From NCBI RefSeq assembly GCF_002902085.1, contig NZ_PPQR01000134.1, forward strand, positions 4,873 through 50,529: a stretch of DNA of 45,657 nt. Reading direction: 5' to 3'. Under the pieces are notes generated by a model, which was given only the letters and a program-made list of their open reading frames with translations, searched no databases and had not been told where the DNA came from. A program made the translations under genes and the position numbers. The DNA comes from Staphylococcus simiae (lineage in GTDB: Bacteria > Bacillota > Bacilli > Staphylococcales > Staphylococcaceae). Shown here piece by piece: positions 44,469-45,657 of the stretch; the first letter of the stretch is position 1, and each line of letters opens with the position of its first letter.

Positions 44469-45464
44469 ATGACATCTTCAAAGAATAAGAATTTCATCAT
44501 TGGTTTACTATTAACTTTTGTTGTGGCACTATTTAGCTTTTTAGTCGCTAAACTACCTGTCTTGGATAAAGTTGGTGCCTTAACTATCGCCATTTTAATC
44601 GCTATCTTCTACAGACATTTTAAAGGATATCCAGAAGCTTATCGTTCTGGTATTACATTTTCATCTAAATACTTATTACGATTTGCTATTATCTTATATG
44701 GTCTAAAACTAAATATATTCGATATTATTGGCCAAGGTAGTAAATTGCTCGCTATTGACGTAGGTGTCGTCATCTTTAGCATTGGCATGATGTTATTCGT
44801 AAATAAATTACTAAATGGTGATAAAAATATCGCGCTATTATTAGGTGTAGGCACCGGTATCTGTGGTGCTGCAGCCATTGCTGCTGTTGCCCCTATTTTC
44901 AAATCTAAAGAAAATGATACAGCAATAAGTATCGGTATCATCGCTCTAATTGGTACCATCTTTTCACTCATCTATACTGCTATCTTTGCTGTCTTTTCAA
45001 TGACGACAAACGTTTATGGTGCATGGTCTGGCGTCAGTCTACATGAAATTGCACATGTAGTATTAGCTGGTGGATTTGGTGGTAGTGATGCCTTGAAAAT
45101 TGCCTTATTAGGAAAACTTGGTAGAGTGTTCTTACTCATTCCATTAACGATTGTCCTCGTGTTAGTGATGCGTTTTAAATCTAATGAAACTACAGAAAAA
45201 AGTCGTATCAGTATTCCGTACTTCTTAATCGGTTTTGTTATTATGGCCCTAGTTAACACGTATATTACGATACCACCAATGATTCTTAATATTTTAAACA
45301 CGATATCAACTATTTGTTTATTAATGGCGATGGTTGCTTTAGGGTTAAATGTTGCCTTTAAAGATCTGAAAAATCGTGCTTTAAAACCATTAGTTACTAT
45401 TGTCATAACGTCTATATGTTTATCCACATTAGCCTTTATCGTCGTACATTGGCTTTATAGTTAA
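44469..45464 (+). CDS. YeiH/UPF0324 family membrane protein (putative sulfate exporter family)
   Basis: 331 aa from the ATG at 44469, with AAGGGGG upstream; the frame is open to 44445 but would swallow that SD. It has about ten helices. Family segments are YLLRFAIILYGLKLN near 67-81, LLGVGTGICGAAAIAAVAPI near 121-140 and the HEIAHVVLAGGFG motif near 193-205. The family is annotated as putative sulfate exporters without firm biochemistry. Monocistronic; no regulator adjacent. Confidence 0.92.
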   Translation: MTSSKNKNFIIGLLLTFVVALFSFLVAKLPVLDKVGALTIAILIAIFYRHFKGYPEAYRSGITFSSKYLLRFAIILYGLKLNIFDIIGQGSKLLAIDVGVVIFSIGMMLFVNKLLNGDKNIALLLGVGTGICGAAAIAAVAPIFKSKENDTAISIGIIALIGTIFSLIYTAIFAVFSMTTNVYGAWSGVSLHEIAHVVLAGGFGGSDALKIALLGKLGRVFLLIPLTIVLVLVMRFKSNETTEKSRISIPYFLIGFVIMALVNTYITIPPMILNILNTISTICLLMAMVALGLNVAFKDLKNRALKPLVTIVITSICLSTLAFIVVHWLYS

Positions 45465-45498
45465 ACTTTGGACTATATATTATATTACTTAAAATAAG

Positions 45499-45657
45499 GT
45501 TCTCTATTTTTCAGGACTGATAAATAAAAAGTGAATAATTTAAAATATAAATTATTTTCAAGCCGAGACTCCTGAGGGACCGGGCCCCAACATAGAAAAA
45601 TTCTATAAATAGAATTTTTACTGTAACGTGCAAGTTGGGGAAGCAGTGCTAGTCGAA
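45499..45657. repeat. Dispersed intergenic repeat, right-end copy (cut by window edge)
   Basis: The first part (45499-45566) matches 7346-7425. It continues with GAGACTCCTGAGGGA (45555-45569), as at 18-32. A hairpin module follows with arms GGCCCCAAC and GTTGGGG around AGAAAAATTCTATAAATAG. Last is GCAGTGCTAGTCGAA, as at 33-47, where the window ends. So the window starts and stops inside copies of the same element. Confidence 0.8.

Overview
This 45.7 kb window is AT-rich, low-GC Gram-positive chromosomal DNA. Protein sequences and gene order point to a staphylococcus. The blocks nfrA-ahpC-ahpF, rpsF-ssb-rpsR, ychF-DUF951-mscS-parB, the T-box-controlled metI-metC-metF-metE operon, a thiolase, and the tat/efe (fep) iron-uptake block follow the order I know from Staphylococcus aureus. 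Protein details and the intergenic repeats fit a coagulase-negative species better than S. aureus itself, but I cannot name the species. I see no tRNA, rRNA, CRISPR array, prophage or complete insertion sequence.

Layout. (1) 1-6.3 kb: oxidative-stress genes nfrA (-) and ahpCF (+, with a perfect PerR box), then a 538-aa protein of unknown function, a lipoprotein and a four-helix membrane protein. (2) 6.3-11.0 kb: an accessory-like stretch with a histidine phosphatase, a candidate small RNA, a broken gene, a SigB-type stress membrane protein, a small HTH protein, an ANT(6)-like adenylyltransferase and a PepSY lipoprotein, with dispersed repeats between them. (3) 11.0-16.0 kb (-): rpsF-ssb-rpsR with an S6:S18-type leader, ychF, DUF951, an MscS channel and ParB. 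(4) 16.0-23.7 kb (+): the methionine operon behind a CodY box and a methionine T-box. (5) 23.7-35.3 kb: thiolase with a cre-like site, an MFS transporter, a decayed SDR fragment, a RibD/DHFR-like protein, a dienelactone-hydrolase-like enzyme with a divergent TetR regulator, a complex repeat, an LtrA-family membrane protein, a candidate parS site, an XRE-DUF3169-ABC transporter operon and an M20 amidohydrolase. (6) 35.5-41.0 kb: DUF1398, tatA-tatC and the convergent efeM-efeB-FTR1 operon. Both sides carry Fur boxes, and EfeB carries a Tat signal, so the Tat translocon and its likely substrate are encoded back to back. (7) 41.1-45.5 kb: a GNAT acetyltransferase, a TetR regulator divergent from a two-gene ABC exporter, and a YeiH-family membrane protein.

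The least explained material is intergenic. There is a compact two-hairpin RNA candidate at 7260-7342 with its own promoter and terminator. There is also a family of modular repeats, two of which end the window. Their stems change sequence but keep pairing, and one 44-bp module flanks the LtrA gene as an inverted pair. Most protein-coding content is ordinary core or near-core staphylococcal genome. I did not find a clear new multi-gene defence or mobile system.
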